From Takakia lepidozioides (Eukaryota; Streptophyta; Takakiopsida; Takakiales; Takakiaceae), in contig CM060734.1 of NCBI GenBank assembly GCA_030704615.1, forward strand, positions 15,192,001-15,252,000: a stretch of DNA of 60,000 bases, written 5' to 3'. Position numbers and translations under genes: made by a program. Positions 1 to 9,473 of the stretch are shown piece by piece. The notes under the pieces were generated by a model. It ran no database searches, was not told where the DNA came from, and saw nothing but the letters and a program-made list of their open reading frames with translations. Numbering within the stretch: position 1 is the stretch's first letter; each line of letters begins with the position of its first letter.

Positions 1-2
1 CT

Positions 3-191
3 ATCGATGGCTCAGTAATGCGAGCCAAGGCCATTGTGACAGACGCGGTCTCTTACGATGTCCTCGTTGGTGGGGCAGTGTTATACCCCATGGGCTTCAC
101 CCTGGACTTTTGGGAGGAGTCAGCATCCTACAGGCCTGGATGGCAGTCAGGGGATGGTCGCCGTGCACAGCTCCCTGTGACATTCATTGGG
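3..191 (+). pseudogene. C-terminal end of retroviral-type aspartic protease, element A
   Basis: Frame open from the window edge, containing VTDAVSYDVLVGG, VLYPMGFTLDFW and YRPGWQSGDGRRAQLPVTF. This resembles the stretch that follows the catalytic core in gypsy proteases, where the enzyme folds back onto its C-terminal strand. The catalytic DTGA motif would lie upstream and is not seen. The frame is lost in the G5 run at about 188-192, and one base shifts it into the methyltransferase frame without loss of sense, so protease and methyltransferase were probably one continuous polyprotein. The protease assignment rests on position and the GG-VLYP-G pattern rather than on active-site residues. 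Confidence 0.55.
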
Positions 192-1791
192 GGTATTAGC
201 GGCTGCCCAGCGGGGCAAGATGCCAACACTAGCCGCCTTTACAGCTGCAGTTAGTTGGCCTGGAGAGTTGCTGGAAGGCAATGCCCATGCAGAGGATGTG
301 CCACCTCCAGCAGAGCAGGATGACATGCATGGTATGGCGGAGTTGCCTGCCATGGTTGCTCACACTCCATTGTGGGGTACGAGCAAGGATTTGCAGCAGG
401 TTGCTGATCGACGGGTGCAACAAGCCTGGGTAGAGGCTTTTGTACCGTCAGGAGAGGAGGAGAGTGCGGGTATTGCACCAGGACCACCTCAGTTGTCACC
501 ATTGGATACCACACCTATTGTGTGGCAGTATCCGGATGAAGGCATTTGCCTTCTGGACTTGTTTGGCGGGATCAGCACCGGATTGGCTGCTGTGCTACAG
601 GCAGGTGTGCGGGTAAGGCGTTACCTGTATGTGGAGAGGGATGAGACTGCACGACGCGTCTCACTGCGCCATGTTGCTCAGTTGGTACAGCAGTACCCTG
701 CTTTGTTGCCAGTGTCTGCAGTTCGTGGATACCAACAAGCCTTGCCAGCAGACATTTCGTTGCTGGGGGCGCCGGATTTGGAGCAGGTTGGCTCCATTGA
801 TCTGGTAGTGGCAGGTTGGCCCTGCCAAGGGCATTCATCAGCCGGGCATGGCAATGGATTGCGAGACTCGAGGACGGGTCTGTTTTGGGAGATGGTGCGG
901 ATTTTGCGCCACTTGCAGCTTCATCAAGCTGTATCTCCAGCATACATCTTGGAGAATGTGCCACTGATGGGTGATTCTCGGGCCAGGGTGATGGCCAGTG
1001 TGCATCAAGTCCGGTCGTGGCTTGGGTCAGCAGTGTTGCTGGATGCAGCTGCAGTGGGATCACGGGCTCATCGTCCACGGCTATGGTGGACTAACTTGAT
1101 GCCACCCGCACTGCTCAAGCGTGCATTTGATGGGGTGCAGCGGCCAGCACACCTCACCGTGGATGGCATTTTGGACACAGGGAGGCAGTCTCAACGTGTG
1201 AGACACGATGACCGTTCGCCTTTGGCAGTGGTCAACAGGGTGGGTCAACCACGAGCAGCATTACCTACACTGCTCAGCTTCCCAGGATCCCATGCTTTTC
1301 GGGATGGTGGACCTGGCCTCCTGTGGGATGCTCAGTTGCAGCAGTTAGTGGAGCCTAATGCCGACGAGCGAGAGCGGGCTATGGGGTTTTCCACTGGGAC
1401 CACGGCGGTGCCTTCTCTTTCTGAGGCATCACGTCGTCAGGTGTTGGGGCAAGCAATGGATCTCAATTGCTTGACCTGGATTATCAGCTTGGCTATGGCT
1501 GAGCAACGTAGAGTGCGGAGTGCACTTCCCTTGATGGTCTCTCTGCCTACCGAGACGGTACAGGCAGCGAGTGGGGGCGAGCCGGTGAGGACCACGGGGT
1601 GTAGACATCCATGGCACACGTGGGAGGTGCTCGAGGTTCAGAGGGAGTTGGCAGCCAAGGCAGCTGTGATGGATGAGGTTGGGGATTCTTCTCGGGATGA
1701 GGAGGTTCTCAATGATGAGATGATGGGGCAGGATGAGGCCTTGTCATTGACTGAGCAGGAAGGGAGTACTGCTCAAGAGGTTGCAGCATAG
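187..1791 (+). CDS. Retrotransposon-borne cytosine-5 DNA methyltransferase
   Basis: An uninterrupted frame of 534 codons with the C5-methyltransferase motifs in canonical order. Motif I is LLDLFGGISTGLAAVLQAG near residues 122-140 (AdoMet binding). Motif IV is GWPCQGHSSAG with the catalytic Cys codon at 823-825. Motif VI is ILENVPLMG (Glu at 952-954). Motif VIII is SRAHRPRLWWTNL, and a motif X-like GQAMDLN lies near the C-terminus. The ENV and AHRPR-WW-NL pattern is closest to the DNMT3/DRM side of the family. It would transfer a methyl group to cytosine C5, perhaps on the element's own cDNA or on host chromatin (inference). No separate DNA-recognition domain is obvious. Residues 1-120 and the acidic C-terminus are spacer-like. 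The ATG at 187 is only the first Met after a frameshift; coding probably continues from the protease. The stop is a UAG in readthrough context. Confidence 0.88.
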   Translation: MGVLAAAQRGKMPTLAAFTAAVSWPGELLEGNAHAEDVPPPAEQDDMHGMAELPAMVAHTPLWGTSKDLQQVADRRVQQAWVEAFVPSGEEESAGIAPGPPQLSPLDTTPIVWQYPDEGICLLDLFGGISTGLAAVLQAGVRVRRYLYVERDETARRVSLRHVAQLVQQYPALLPVSAVRGYQQALPADISLLGAPDLEQVGSIDLVVAGWPCQGHSSAGHGNGLRDSRTGLFWEMVRILRHLQLHQAVSPAYILENVPLMGDSRARVMASVHQVRSWLGSAVLLDAAAVGSRAHRPRLWWTNLMPPALLKRAFDGVQRPAHLTVDGILDTGRQSQRVRHDDRSPLAVVNRVGQPRAALPTLLSFPGSHAFRDGGPGLLWDAQLQQLVEPNADERERAMGFSTGTTAVPSLSEASRRQVLGQAMDLNCLTWIISLAMAEQRRVRSALPLMVSLPTETVQAASGGEPVRTTGCRHPWHTWEVLEVQRELAAKAAVMDEVGDSSRDEEVLNDEMMGQDEALSLTEQEGSTAQEVAA

Positions 1792-1797
1792 CAACCA
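1789..1797 (+). promoter_or_regulatory. Candidate translational readthrough site (UAG CAA CCA)
   Basis: The methyltransferase frame ends in TAG followed directly by CAA CCA. This fits the UAG-CAR-YYA context known from tobamovirus-type readthrough. The same frame stays open after the stop for more than 380 codons through the whole RT domain, which has no upstream start of its own. Recoding here would give a methyltransferase-RT fusion. This is a sequence match only. A CAG-to-TAG mutation landing by chance next to CAA is the alternative. Confidence 0.45.
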
Positions 1798-3400
1798 CGG
1801 GACGCGTCCTCTACCTCTAAGCCCACTGGACTTAAGGTTGCAGTTACGGAGGACAATTGGGAGCCTGACATTGGACCCATTGTCACCGGAGGAGAGAGAC
1901 GACGTATACGGCGGTTCCTGAGGGCTTACAGGAATTGCTTTGCCTTCAGTTTGAAGGACTTGGGAGCACTGAAGGGTCAAGAGATCCGTATTGAGTTGGC
2001 CACTGACACGCCAATCTTTCGGAGACCCTATAGATACAGTGACATGGAGAGGTCTTTGATTCAGATGAGGACTCAAGATCTCTGGGAGGCAGGTTTGGTG
2101 GAGCTCTCTGGTGGAGAGTATGCTTCAGCCACAGTGATGCCAGCCAAGAAGGATGTCTATGGCAATTGGACGGAGAGACGTATGTGCGGTGATTACCGGC
2201 CTGTAAATCGTCAGACCAAGTCCGATAGGTATGCCATGCCGACACCAGAGGAGATCTTTGATGCCATTGGGCATTCCAAGGTCTTTAGCACGTTGGATTT
2301 ACGATCCGGATATCACCAGTTGCCGATCAAGGAGGCGGATAAGCAAAAGACGGCATTCTGGGGGATCAATGAGCACGGGAAGGATTGCCTATACCAGTGG
2401 CGGTTCTTACCATTTGGGCTTAAAAACGCTCCCGCTGAGTTTCAAAGAGTCATGGACAGGATTCTAGCAGGGGTGGAGTTTGCTCGGTGCTACATAGATG
2501 ACATCATCATCTTTAGTGCTACGGTGGAGGAGCATGAGAGACACCTTCAGGGGGTATTTGAGCGCTTGAGGACGCACGGATTGAAGTTACATCCGGGCAA
2601 GTGCAAGTTTTTCCACAACCAGATTGAGTATCTGGGTCACATGATATATCCTGGAGGATTGGGGGTACAGCAGACTAAGGTAGAGTCCATTGCACAGGTT
2701 CCACGCCCCACGGATGTGAGCCGAGTTCGAGCTTTCATGGGGTTAGCAAACTATTACAGACGGTTTGTTAAGGGATTTAGTGCCATTGCAAAGGCTCTAA
2801 CCAAGCTGACCAAGGTGGACCAGGAGTGGCAGTGGGAAGATGAGCAAGAACAAGCTTTTCAAGAGCTCAAGGCGAGGTTGACCTCGGCGCCCATCTTGAG
2901 ACGACCTATCAGGGGGCGTCCTTTTCAGCTGCATACAGATTGGAGCGGCTAGCTTAAGCACTACACTCTCTTGATGATCCACCTATGTGAGCACCGCTCG
3001 AAGCCCAATGCTGCAGAGTCTAAGTATAGCTCATATGAGGGAGAATGCTTAGCTGCAGTGTGGGCCGTGGCACACTTCAGGTGCTATCTATACGGCAATC
3101 TCTTCACCCTTGTCACGGATCACCAACCACTCAAGTGGTTGATGGAGTCAGACAAGCTTACGGGGAAGCTTGCACGGTGGGCACTCATCCTTCAAGAGTA
3201 TGACTTTCAGGTGGTGCATCGACCGGGTTTGGTCAATCGCAATGCAGATGGGTTGAGTCGCAATCCATGCACGAGCCAACAGGATGACACTGGAGCTCGG
3301 TGGCATGGTGAGACGGACGAGGAGATGGTGCCCGGATGGCATGCATCTGCATTTCTGTGTATCTTGGCAGCGGAAGGCCAGGTTGGACCTGCAACAGGGA
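1792..3400 (+). pseudogene. Ty3/gypsy reverse transcriptase and RNase H, element A
   Basis: Same frame as the methyltransferase. The RT shows [43 protein letters not shown] and the catalytic YIDD at 2491-2502, then YLGHMIYP and GLANYYRRFV of the thumb and connection. RNase H begins with FQLHTDWSG (Asp of the TDWS motif). It is broken by an in-frame TAG at 2950 and local deletion of the following strand, then resumes as ESKYSSYEGECLAAVWA, LVTDHQPLKWLM and NRNADGLSRNPC. These two domains make cDNA and degrade the RNA template. The catalytic residues are intact, so the lesions look recent and small. Confidence 0.92.
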
Positions 3401-3479
3401 TGACTGTAGATCAAGTGTCTGAGGACCCTGAGGCCAGCAATGAGCAAGGTGGCGCCAAAGATATACATGAGGATTCAGT

Positions 3480-4726
3480 TGTGTTGGACTACCTCCGCAC
3501 TGGAGACACTGCAGCCACTGTGACTGCCAAGGAGAGGGATCGGATCCTACAACGAGCCAAGAGGTTCAAGTGGGAGGGGACACACCTGCTCCGAGTGTGG
3601 GAGGATGGTCGAGTGAGGATTGTGCCTCACCCAACACAGCGGGCACGGTTAGTGCGGCATGCCCATGAGGAGTTGGGGCATTTTGGGGTGCGACGCACTC
3701 ATAGTCTACTGCAGGGGCAGTATTGGTGGCGTGGTATGCACACAGAGGTGCAACAATTTGTGGCTAGGTGCATGGTGTGTGACAGGGTGCGTGCTTCATT
3801 CAACGCCCCTACTCCACAATTGCATCCTCTTCCGATCATGGGATTGGGCTACAGGTGGAGTCTTGACTTCGCAGGGCCATTGCCACTGACCATGCGCCAC
3901 ACAAGTACGTGTTGGTGATGGTGGACACTTCTCCAAGTGGATTGAATTGGTTCCATTGCCTGATAAGGCTAGTGAGGGAGCTGCGTATGCATTCTTGGAT
4001 TGTGTGCTTAGCCGATTCGGTGCTCCAGCTGAGGTACTCACGGACCAAGGGAGAGAGTTCTTGGGGGAGTTTCAGGCTTTGTGTGACAAGGCCTTGATAG
4101 ACCACCGCACCACTTCTCGGGATCATCCTGAGGCCGATGGCTTGGCAGAGAGAGTTGTTCAGACAGTAAAGAGGGGTTTGCGCAAGTATGGCTTGCAGAA
4201 GGGACACCTAGGAGATTGGGACCTTCAGTTACCCTGGTTAGCCATGGGCTACAGGTTCAGCAAGCAAGCATCACTTGCCTCCTTCTCACCATACTTTCTT
4301 CTCTTTGGCCGAGAGCCGGATTTGCCTACATCCATTCGCAGAGAAGCTGCTACAGTTCTTAACCTTGACGATCCGGACGTGTGGGCACGTGCATGTGAGC
4401 AGCGTGCAGAGTTGTTCAAGAGAGTCATGCCCATGGCTTTCGAGAACCTTGCCATTGCACAACACCGTGATACGTTGAGGTATGCTACCATACGTGGTGG
4501 GGGCTATCGTCCTGGGGTTCGGAGATTCAACCCTGGTGACTATGTCTATCTGCAGCAGACTGCTCCTACGACCCTGGATGTGACTGCAGGACGTGTTATT
4601 TTGAGGGTTCGAGAGGTCTTGCCTTCAGGCGTCTTGGTCTTGGAGGGTCGGGATGGCATAACTTGGAAGGACCATGTGCGTAATTGTGCGCCATGTTCAC
4701 CTTCCGAATGTCGATGGCAGGATTGA
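3480..4726 (+). pseudogene. Ty3/gypsy integrase, element A
   Basis: An HHCC zinc-binding region (HEELGHFGVRRTHSLL, then ARCMVCDRV) is followed by the catalytic core: first Asp in WSLDFAGPLP, second in LTDQGREFLG, Glu in EADGLAERVVQ. The core inserts the cDNA into the genome. The frame shifts near 3885-3945, between the first Asp and the strand that follows, so the protein is split in two frames (3480-3918 and 3947-4726). The C-terminal part has FNPGDYVYLQQ, the SH3-like start common in gypsy integrases. No chromodomain follows; a PHD finger takes that place. Confidence 0.9.
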
Positions 4727-5063
4727 CCCAAACCTGGCAGTGGTATCTGCAGGTTTGAGGTGCATGTTGTGTGGGTCTGCTAAAGGGGCAGCCACCATGC
4801 TGGTGTGTGATCGATGCTCTAGAGGTTGGCATATGGGATGCTTGACTCCACCTCTTGAGATGGTTCCGGATGGGGATTGGTTATGTCCACATTGCATTGG
4901 ACAGTGGGAGTGGATACAACCATGGAAGGCTAACAAGAAACGCAAGGTCCAGCTACTAGGAGACCTTGAACACACGAGGTCCTGGCTCAAGTTCACAGAT
5001 TGCAAGACGGCGACTAACGATGGGGCTACTCTTGTACCCGGCCTCTTGGTCTATAGAGTTTGA
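4674..5063 (+). pseudogene. PHD finger at the C-terminus of element A
   Basis: A C4-H-C3 zinc finger runs from 4761 to 4895: CMLCG, then VCDRCSRGWHMGCLTPP, then DGDWLCPHC. The spacing and the W two residues before the last Cys pair match PHD fingers, which commonly read histone H3 tails by lysine-4 methylation state. The frame is offset from the integrase. A one-base shift at about 4690 in the shared stretch DHVRNCAPC would fuse them, so this was probably the integrase tail. It occupies the position of the chromodomain in chromoviruses and may direct insertion to particular chromatin (inference). The last 50 residues are basic and unrecognised. Confidence 0.85.
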
Positions 5064-5164
5064 GTGCAATAGGGGCAGTGATAGAGGACTTAGTACGGCT
5101 GTGGCTATTACATCTTGTAGCTATCTGGAGGTAGAGGGACCTACCCACCAGCTAGGGGGGCGAT

Positions 5165-5606
5165 TGTGGCAGACTACTTTATTGTGCATATATGTGTGGT
5201 GTGGTTTGGACAGCGATGTAGTTGTGTAGCGATATGTATGCGCACGACAGCTGTCAAGTTAAATAAGCACAATGTGAAAACAACTAGAATAAAACTAATT
5301 ATTTGTATTTAACACTTGGATTTAGATCAAGTGTTAAATCAGGTGTCAAGTTTAGTTTGACACCTGGTCCGTCTTATCTTCACGAGAGCGGCAGTCGCGC
5401 GGCTCATCTCTCTCGAGTTGAGCCTGCGCGACCAAGCTCCTTCATTCTTCAGATCTGAGTGTGCTTATGATGGGAGTGTAGGTCGTTGTGGGGTGGAGTC
5501 CCCATAGCTTGGGGTGCCCCTGGCTCGACTATTATTCAAAGAGTGATGTTGAGGGATTTCATATTTCTGGTGTTGAGAGTGTGTGTCCTTTCAAGCTTTC
5601 TTATCA
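5165..5606 (+). repeat. 3' LTR of element A
   Basis: It starts TGTGGCAGAC just after the polypurine stretch CTAGGGGGGCGA and ends in CA at 5605-5606, immediately before a second TGTGGCAGAC at 5608. The TG...CA ends and the position after the last coding domain support an LTR of about 440 bp. The 5' LTR is outside the window, so this cannot be checked by pairing. Hairpins lie inside at 5308-5366. Confidence 0.65.
5308..5366. other. Two consecutive perfect hairpins in the LTR of element A
   Basis: First hairpin: TTTAACACTTG (5308-5318) pairs with CAAGTGTTAAA (5328-5338). Second: CAGGTGTCAA (5340-5349) pairs with TTGACACCTG (5357-5366), leaving a 7-base loop. The arms match exactly, and the two hairpins are one base apart. 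They may act in RNA 3'-end formation, dimerisation or packaging; the sequence does not say which. Confidence 0.7.
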
Positions 5607-5607
5607 T

Positions 5608-5693
5608 TGTGGCAGACTACTTTATTGTGCACATATGTGTGGTGTGGTTTGGACAGCGATGTAGTTGTGTAGCGATATGTATGCGCACGACAA
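5608..5693 (+). repeat. Partial second copy of the element A LTR start
   Basis: Nearly identical to 5165-5250 (one clear difference, an ACATATG where the first copy has ATATATG). It stops at CACGACA, after which the gag-side sequence of element B follows. It is either the first 86 bp of a tandem LTR cut by element B, or a short duplication made when B and A were joined. Confidence 0.8.
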
Positions 5694-5738
5694 GAGCTTA
5701 GAGTTCAGTACGTGATCGTCCTTGGGATTGGCCTCATC

Positions 5739-6737
5739 ATGGGGTCGGGCAAGCCAAAGCGAAAGCGGAACGGCCCAAAAGATGATGATCCTGGTGAGCC
5801 TGATGGGGGCGACGTGTCACCGAAACGGCCGTTTGAGGAAGCGACGCAGGTTTCTGAAAGCGAGGCCGCTCAAGAGCGGGAGGAATCCGAGGAGTTGGAG
5901 CCCGAGGAATCCGTGAGAGCTCTGACCGACCAACAGATGCCTCCCATGCCGGCAGCCTTTTGGGAAGGGTTGTTGGCGCAGTTTGGCGGGACGTTGAAAG
6001 ACGTGTTGAAGGCGGCTAATGCCACTTCCACTAAGGCAAAGTTTAAGGTGAAGCCTAAGGAACCCGGCACCTTCGAGGGCGTCCAAAATCGGAAGGCACT
6101 CAACACCTGGCTCCTGGAGCTAGAGCAGTACTTCCGGGCGGCCAAGTTGAGTGACGAGGATCGGGTGGAAGTGGCTCCAATCTATTTGAGGGGCTATGCT
6201 CAACAATGGTGGCAGAAACGCCTTCACGACCGAGATCCAAGCCCGGAAACCTTGGACTGGAGTGGGTTCAAGGAATTGATGAAGAGACAGTTTGTGCCCC
6301 TCAACGCGTCCTGGCTTGCCCGGGACAAGATGAGGAATTTGAAGCAAACAGATGACATTCGGGGGTATGTCCAAGCTTTCAATGTACTGTTGCTCGAAGT
6401 CGCGGACATGGCAGAACCAAAAATGGTCTTCAACTTTGTGGCGGGACTGGCCCCATGGGCCAGGCGGAAGTTGGAGGAGAGGCCACCCAAGACTTTGAAC
6501 GAGGCAATTGAGAGGGCTGAATGTTTCTCGGATGTCCCTAGGGGTGAGAGACAAGGCCGTACGGAGCTGAACCACAAGAAGACCCGGCGGGAAGGTGACT
6601 CCTCCCGGCCGGAAAAGAAGTGGGATAGGCCACGCGGCGACAATGGCACGTGGAAATTGAAGGGAGGGCCTTCACACGTCAAGGCGGCACCCGGTGCTTC
6701 GAAAGGAAAAGCGGGTGGAGCGGCTTATGGCGGATAG
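5739..6737 (+). CDS. Gag (capsid) of element B
   Basis: It starts MGSGKPKRKRNG; an in-frame ATG 27 bases upstream at 5712 is possible. A basic then acidic N-terminus leads into the Retrotrans_gag-type core: FEGVQNRKALNTWLLELE, APIYLRGYAQQWWQKR, DWSGFKELMKRQF and YVQAFNVLL. A basic Lys/Arg/Gly-rich tail follows. The core packs the RNA into virus-like particles. The frame ends in TAG at 6735-6737, followed after seven codons by a zinc knuckle in the same frame. The stop therefore splits Gag just before its nucleocapsid and is either a mutation or a recoding point. Confidence 0.85.
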   Translation: MGSGKPKRKRNGPKDDDPGEPDGGDVSPKRPFEEATQVSESEAAQEREESEELEPEESVRALTDQQMPPMPAAFWEGLLAQFGGTLKDVLKAANATSTKAKFKVKPKEPGTFEGVQNRKALNTWLLELEQYFRAAKLSDEDRVEVAPIYLRGYAQQWWQKRLHDRDPSPETLDWSGFKELMKRQFVPLNASWLARDKMRNLKQTDDIRGYVQAFNVLLLEVADMAEPKMVFNFVAGLAPWARRKLEERPPKTLNEAIERAECFSDVPRGERQGRTELNHKKTRREGDSSRPEKKWDRPRGDNGTWKLKGGPSHVKAAPGASKGKAGGAAYGG

Positions 6738-8351
6738 AAGGCGACCTTTGATGGAGTCTGTTTCAATTGCGGGGAGCCCGGGCACATGGCCAAGAAGTGC
6801 ACAAAACCTCGACAATTGAACATGACTCGGGCAACGACGGAGCTGTCGGAAGATACCATCAGTCGCTTGGTGGAAGCGGTGGTTGCCAGGACTTGCAAGG
6901 TAGGCAACTATTCTTGTGAGTTGTATCAGGAAACTGGCGCCCTGCGTAAAGGGAGTCAGTTATTGTTCGTGGATGGGATAATATCCGAAACTAACGTGTC
7001 GTTGTTGGTGGACACAGGAGCGTCGCACTCCTTCATGACGCCGGCGGCGGCGCGAAAGTTGGGACTCCCGACAAGTGACGTGGGGGCCTCTATTGAGGTG
7101 CGTTCTGCCAAAGGAGAACCACAGTTGGCGACAAGGTTGGCGTTTGATGTTCCTCTTCAACTGGGGAGTTGGGAGGGACGTGAGAACTTCACCATCTGCG
7201 AGATCGATGGAGTGGATCTCATTTTGGGGATGACCTTTTTGAGCAAATCCGGAGCGGTCATAGATGGCCGCAAGAGAGTAGTCACGCTGCCATGTGGGAA
7301 TGGTGGCGAGGTTTTACGAGTGTCGGAAACGCCCAAATCCGTGGGAGGGCGAATAAACCTTTTGTCAGCAAAGGAGTGGGCCGTGGAGGAGGCACACGAG
7401 CCCCAATTTTTGCTTTACATTAGAGAAGTGAAAGGAGAAGGCGATGGGGAGCCGAGCCCAGATTGGATCAAGGGGATTTTGGAGAAATACCAGGATCTGA
7501 TGCCGGAGGATTTACCAAGCGGCTTGCCACCACGAAGAGGAGTTGACCACAAGATTGAGGTGATACCGGGATCGGAACCGCCTGCCAAGGCGCCCTACCG
7601 GTTGAGCCACAGAGAGTTGGTCGAGCTGAAGACTCAGCTCAAGGATCTAATGTCAAAGGGGTATATCCGGCCGAATAAGTCACCTTACGGAGCCCCGGTG
7701 TTATTTGCAGACAAGAAGGATGGGACGCTGCAGATGTGTGTCGATTACAGGGCTCTGAATAAGGTGACTATAAAAAACCGGTACCCTTTGCCAAGGATCG
7801 ACGACCTCTTCGATCGGTTGGCAGGAGCGAAGTATTTCAGCCGGATCGACTTACGCTCCGGCTATCATCAAATTCGGGTGGCGGAAGGAGATGAGGAGAA
7901 GACCGCGTGCAGGACAAGGTATGGTTCATATGAGTTCTTGGTGATGCCTTTTGGGCTCACCAATGCACCAGCGACATTTAGCACGCTGATGAACAGCCTT
8001 TTCCAGGAGTGGTTGGATGACTTTGTGATCGTGTACATCGACGACATCTTGGTGTACTCGAAAACAAAGGAGGAGCACCTGGAGCACTTGAAAAGGGTGT
8101 TCCAAAAATTGCGAGAAGGGAAGCTGTATGCCAAAGCTTCAAAGTGCGAATTCAGGGTCACAAAAGTGGAGTTCCTGGGGCATGTGATTACACAGGATGG
8201 GATCAAAATGGATGACAGAAAGGTGAGGGCGATCTTGGACTGGGAGCCTCCGACTTCGGTCCCGGGAGTGCGATCCTTCCTAGGACTCGCCTCCTATTAC
8301 CGTAAGTATGTGAGAAATTTCGCCAAGACCGCTGTCAGACCTTATGTGTAA
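6738..8351 (+). pseudogene. Zinc knuckle, protease and reverse transcriptase of element B
   Basis: It continues the gag frame. The nucleocapsid knuckle [14 protein letters not shown] (CX2CX4HX4C) is at 6759-6800. The retropepsin active site [11 protein letters not shown] is near 7005-7035, with the companion LILGMTFL downstream. RT motifs are [43 protein letters not shown] and YIDD at 8034-8045, then EFLGHVIT and [13 protein letters not shown]. The frame is lost near 8335 in the connection region, just before RNase H. The first Met (6786) lies inside the knuckle, so this was read as Gag-Pol, not from its own start. Confidence 0.92.
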
Positions 8352-8930
8352 ATCTAAAGTCTGGGCATGGAACACCTTTTGTGGCCAAGCTTTTGCTGAA
8401 TTGAAGCAGCGGATGGCGGAAGCTCCAGTCTTGAAAATCCCGGAGTTCGATCGTCCATTTGAGATTCATACAGATGCGTCGGACTTCGCGATTGGGGGTG
8501 TACTTATGCAAGATGGACGTCCAGTGGCTTACGAAAGTAAGAAACTGAATGAAGTGGAGCGACGGTGGCCGACGCACGAAAAAGAGATGAAGGCGGTGGT
8601 GCATTGCCTCGAGCTTTGGCGCCACTATGTTGGTTCCAACCCAGTGAAGGTGTTCACGGACAATGTCACGGTGAAGTATTTTGCCACGCAGCCCAAGTTG
8701 TCCCCAAAACAACTTAGGTGGCAAGATACTTTGGCGGTGTTCGACGTGGATATCCAGTACAAACCGGGATGAGACAACGTGGTGGCCGATGCTTTAAGTA
8801 GAAAGCAGCAGCTCTTGTTGGTGTACAAGGGCGAGACGGTGCTCCAAAGGAAGATCCGGAAGGCTTGCCGGAAGGATGAGCTGGCAAAGTCCGCGATGCA
8901 GGACTTGAGGATGGGGGTAAATCGCAGTTC
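8344..8930 (+). pseudogene. RNase H and linker of element B
   Basis: EIHTDASDFAIGGVL (first Asp), then ESKKLNEVERRWPTHEKEM (Glu), VFTDNVTVKYF (Asp) and DNVVADALSRK mark the gypsy RNase H. A TGA at 8770-8772 replaces one codon just before DNVVADALS; the frame continues to about 8920, where it shifts again into the integrase frame. It removes the RNA strand during cDNA synthesis. Confidence 0.88.
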
Positions 8931-8933
8931 CAC

Positions 8934-9473
8934 TTGCAAAATGGACTGCTCCGGTATAAGCAAAAATGTCTCTACGTGCCGAAGGGAGGGATCAGAGATA
9001 GCCTCTTGAGAGAATGCCATGATAGCCCACTTGCGGGCCACGGCGGAGCCAAGCGCACTGCGTCACTCTTGAAGAAAGAGTATTTCTGGCCCAAACTGAG
9101 GGAGGAGGCAGAGGAGTATGTCAAGACATGCACCACATGCCAACAAAACCGGAGCGAGTACAAAAAGCAAGCGGGGCTGTTACAACCCTTGCCAATTCCA
9201 GAGGGGACTTGGGAAAGCGTCTCGATGGATTTCATGACTGCTATGCCGCTGTCAAAAGGATTCGATGCAATCATGGTGGTGGTGGATAGGTTCAGTAAAA
9301 TGGGCCATTTCATCCCCACCAAGGAGACGGCAACGGCGCAGGAGACAGGGCGACTTTACTTCGCCCACGTCTTAAAACATCATGGAGTCCCGAAGGATAT
9401 TGTCTCGGACCGCGATCCAAAGTTTACGAGTAAATTTGGAGGGCACTTTGGAAGAAGATGGGGACGAGGCTGA
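8934..9473 (+). pseudogene. Integrase N-terminal and core part of element B
   Basis: The HHCC zinc region (CHDSPLAGHGGAKRT, then CTTCQQNRSEYK) leads into the core with SMDFMTAMP (first Asp), VVVDRFSKMGHFIP and SDRDPKFTSKF (second Asp). One base is missing near 9436 in the T run after AAAT, which shifts the frame. The catalytic Glu is in the next frame. Confidence 0.9.

Larger units (their letters stand above)
1..5606 (+). mobile_element. Element A: Ty3/gypsy LTR retrotransposon with C5 DNA methyltransferase and PHD finger (5' end outside window)
   Basis: Consecutive plus-strand frames encode a retropepsin tail, a complete cytosine-5 DNA methyltransferase, RT, RNase H, integrase and a PHD finger, followed by a G-rich polypurine tract (about 5152-5163) and an LTR starting TGTGGCAG at 5165. 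The RT-RNase H-integrase order is that of Ty3/gypsy. The methyltransferase sits between protease and RT, where ordinary gypsy elements have nothing. Methyltransferase capture by gypsy elements has been reported in charophyte algae, so the class is known, but I recall no PHD finger being described with it. This copy has frame breaks near 190, 2950, 3900 and 4690, so it is probably inactive, although every domain is still easy to read. The 5' LTR and gag lie upstream of the window. Confidence 0.9.
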
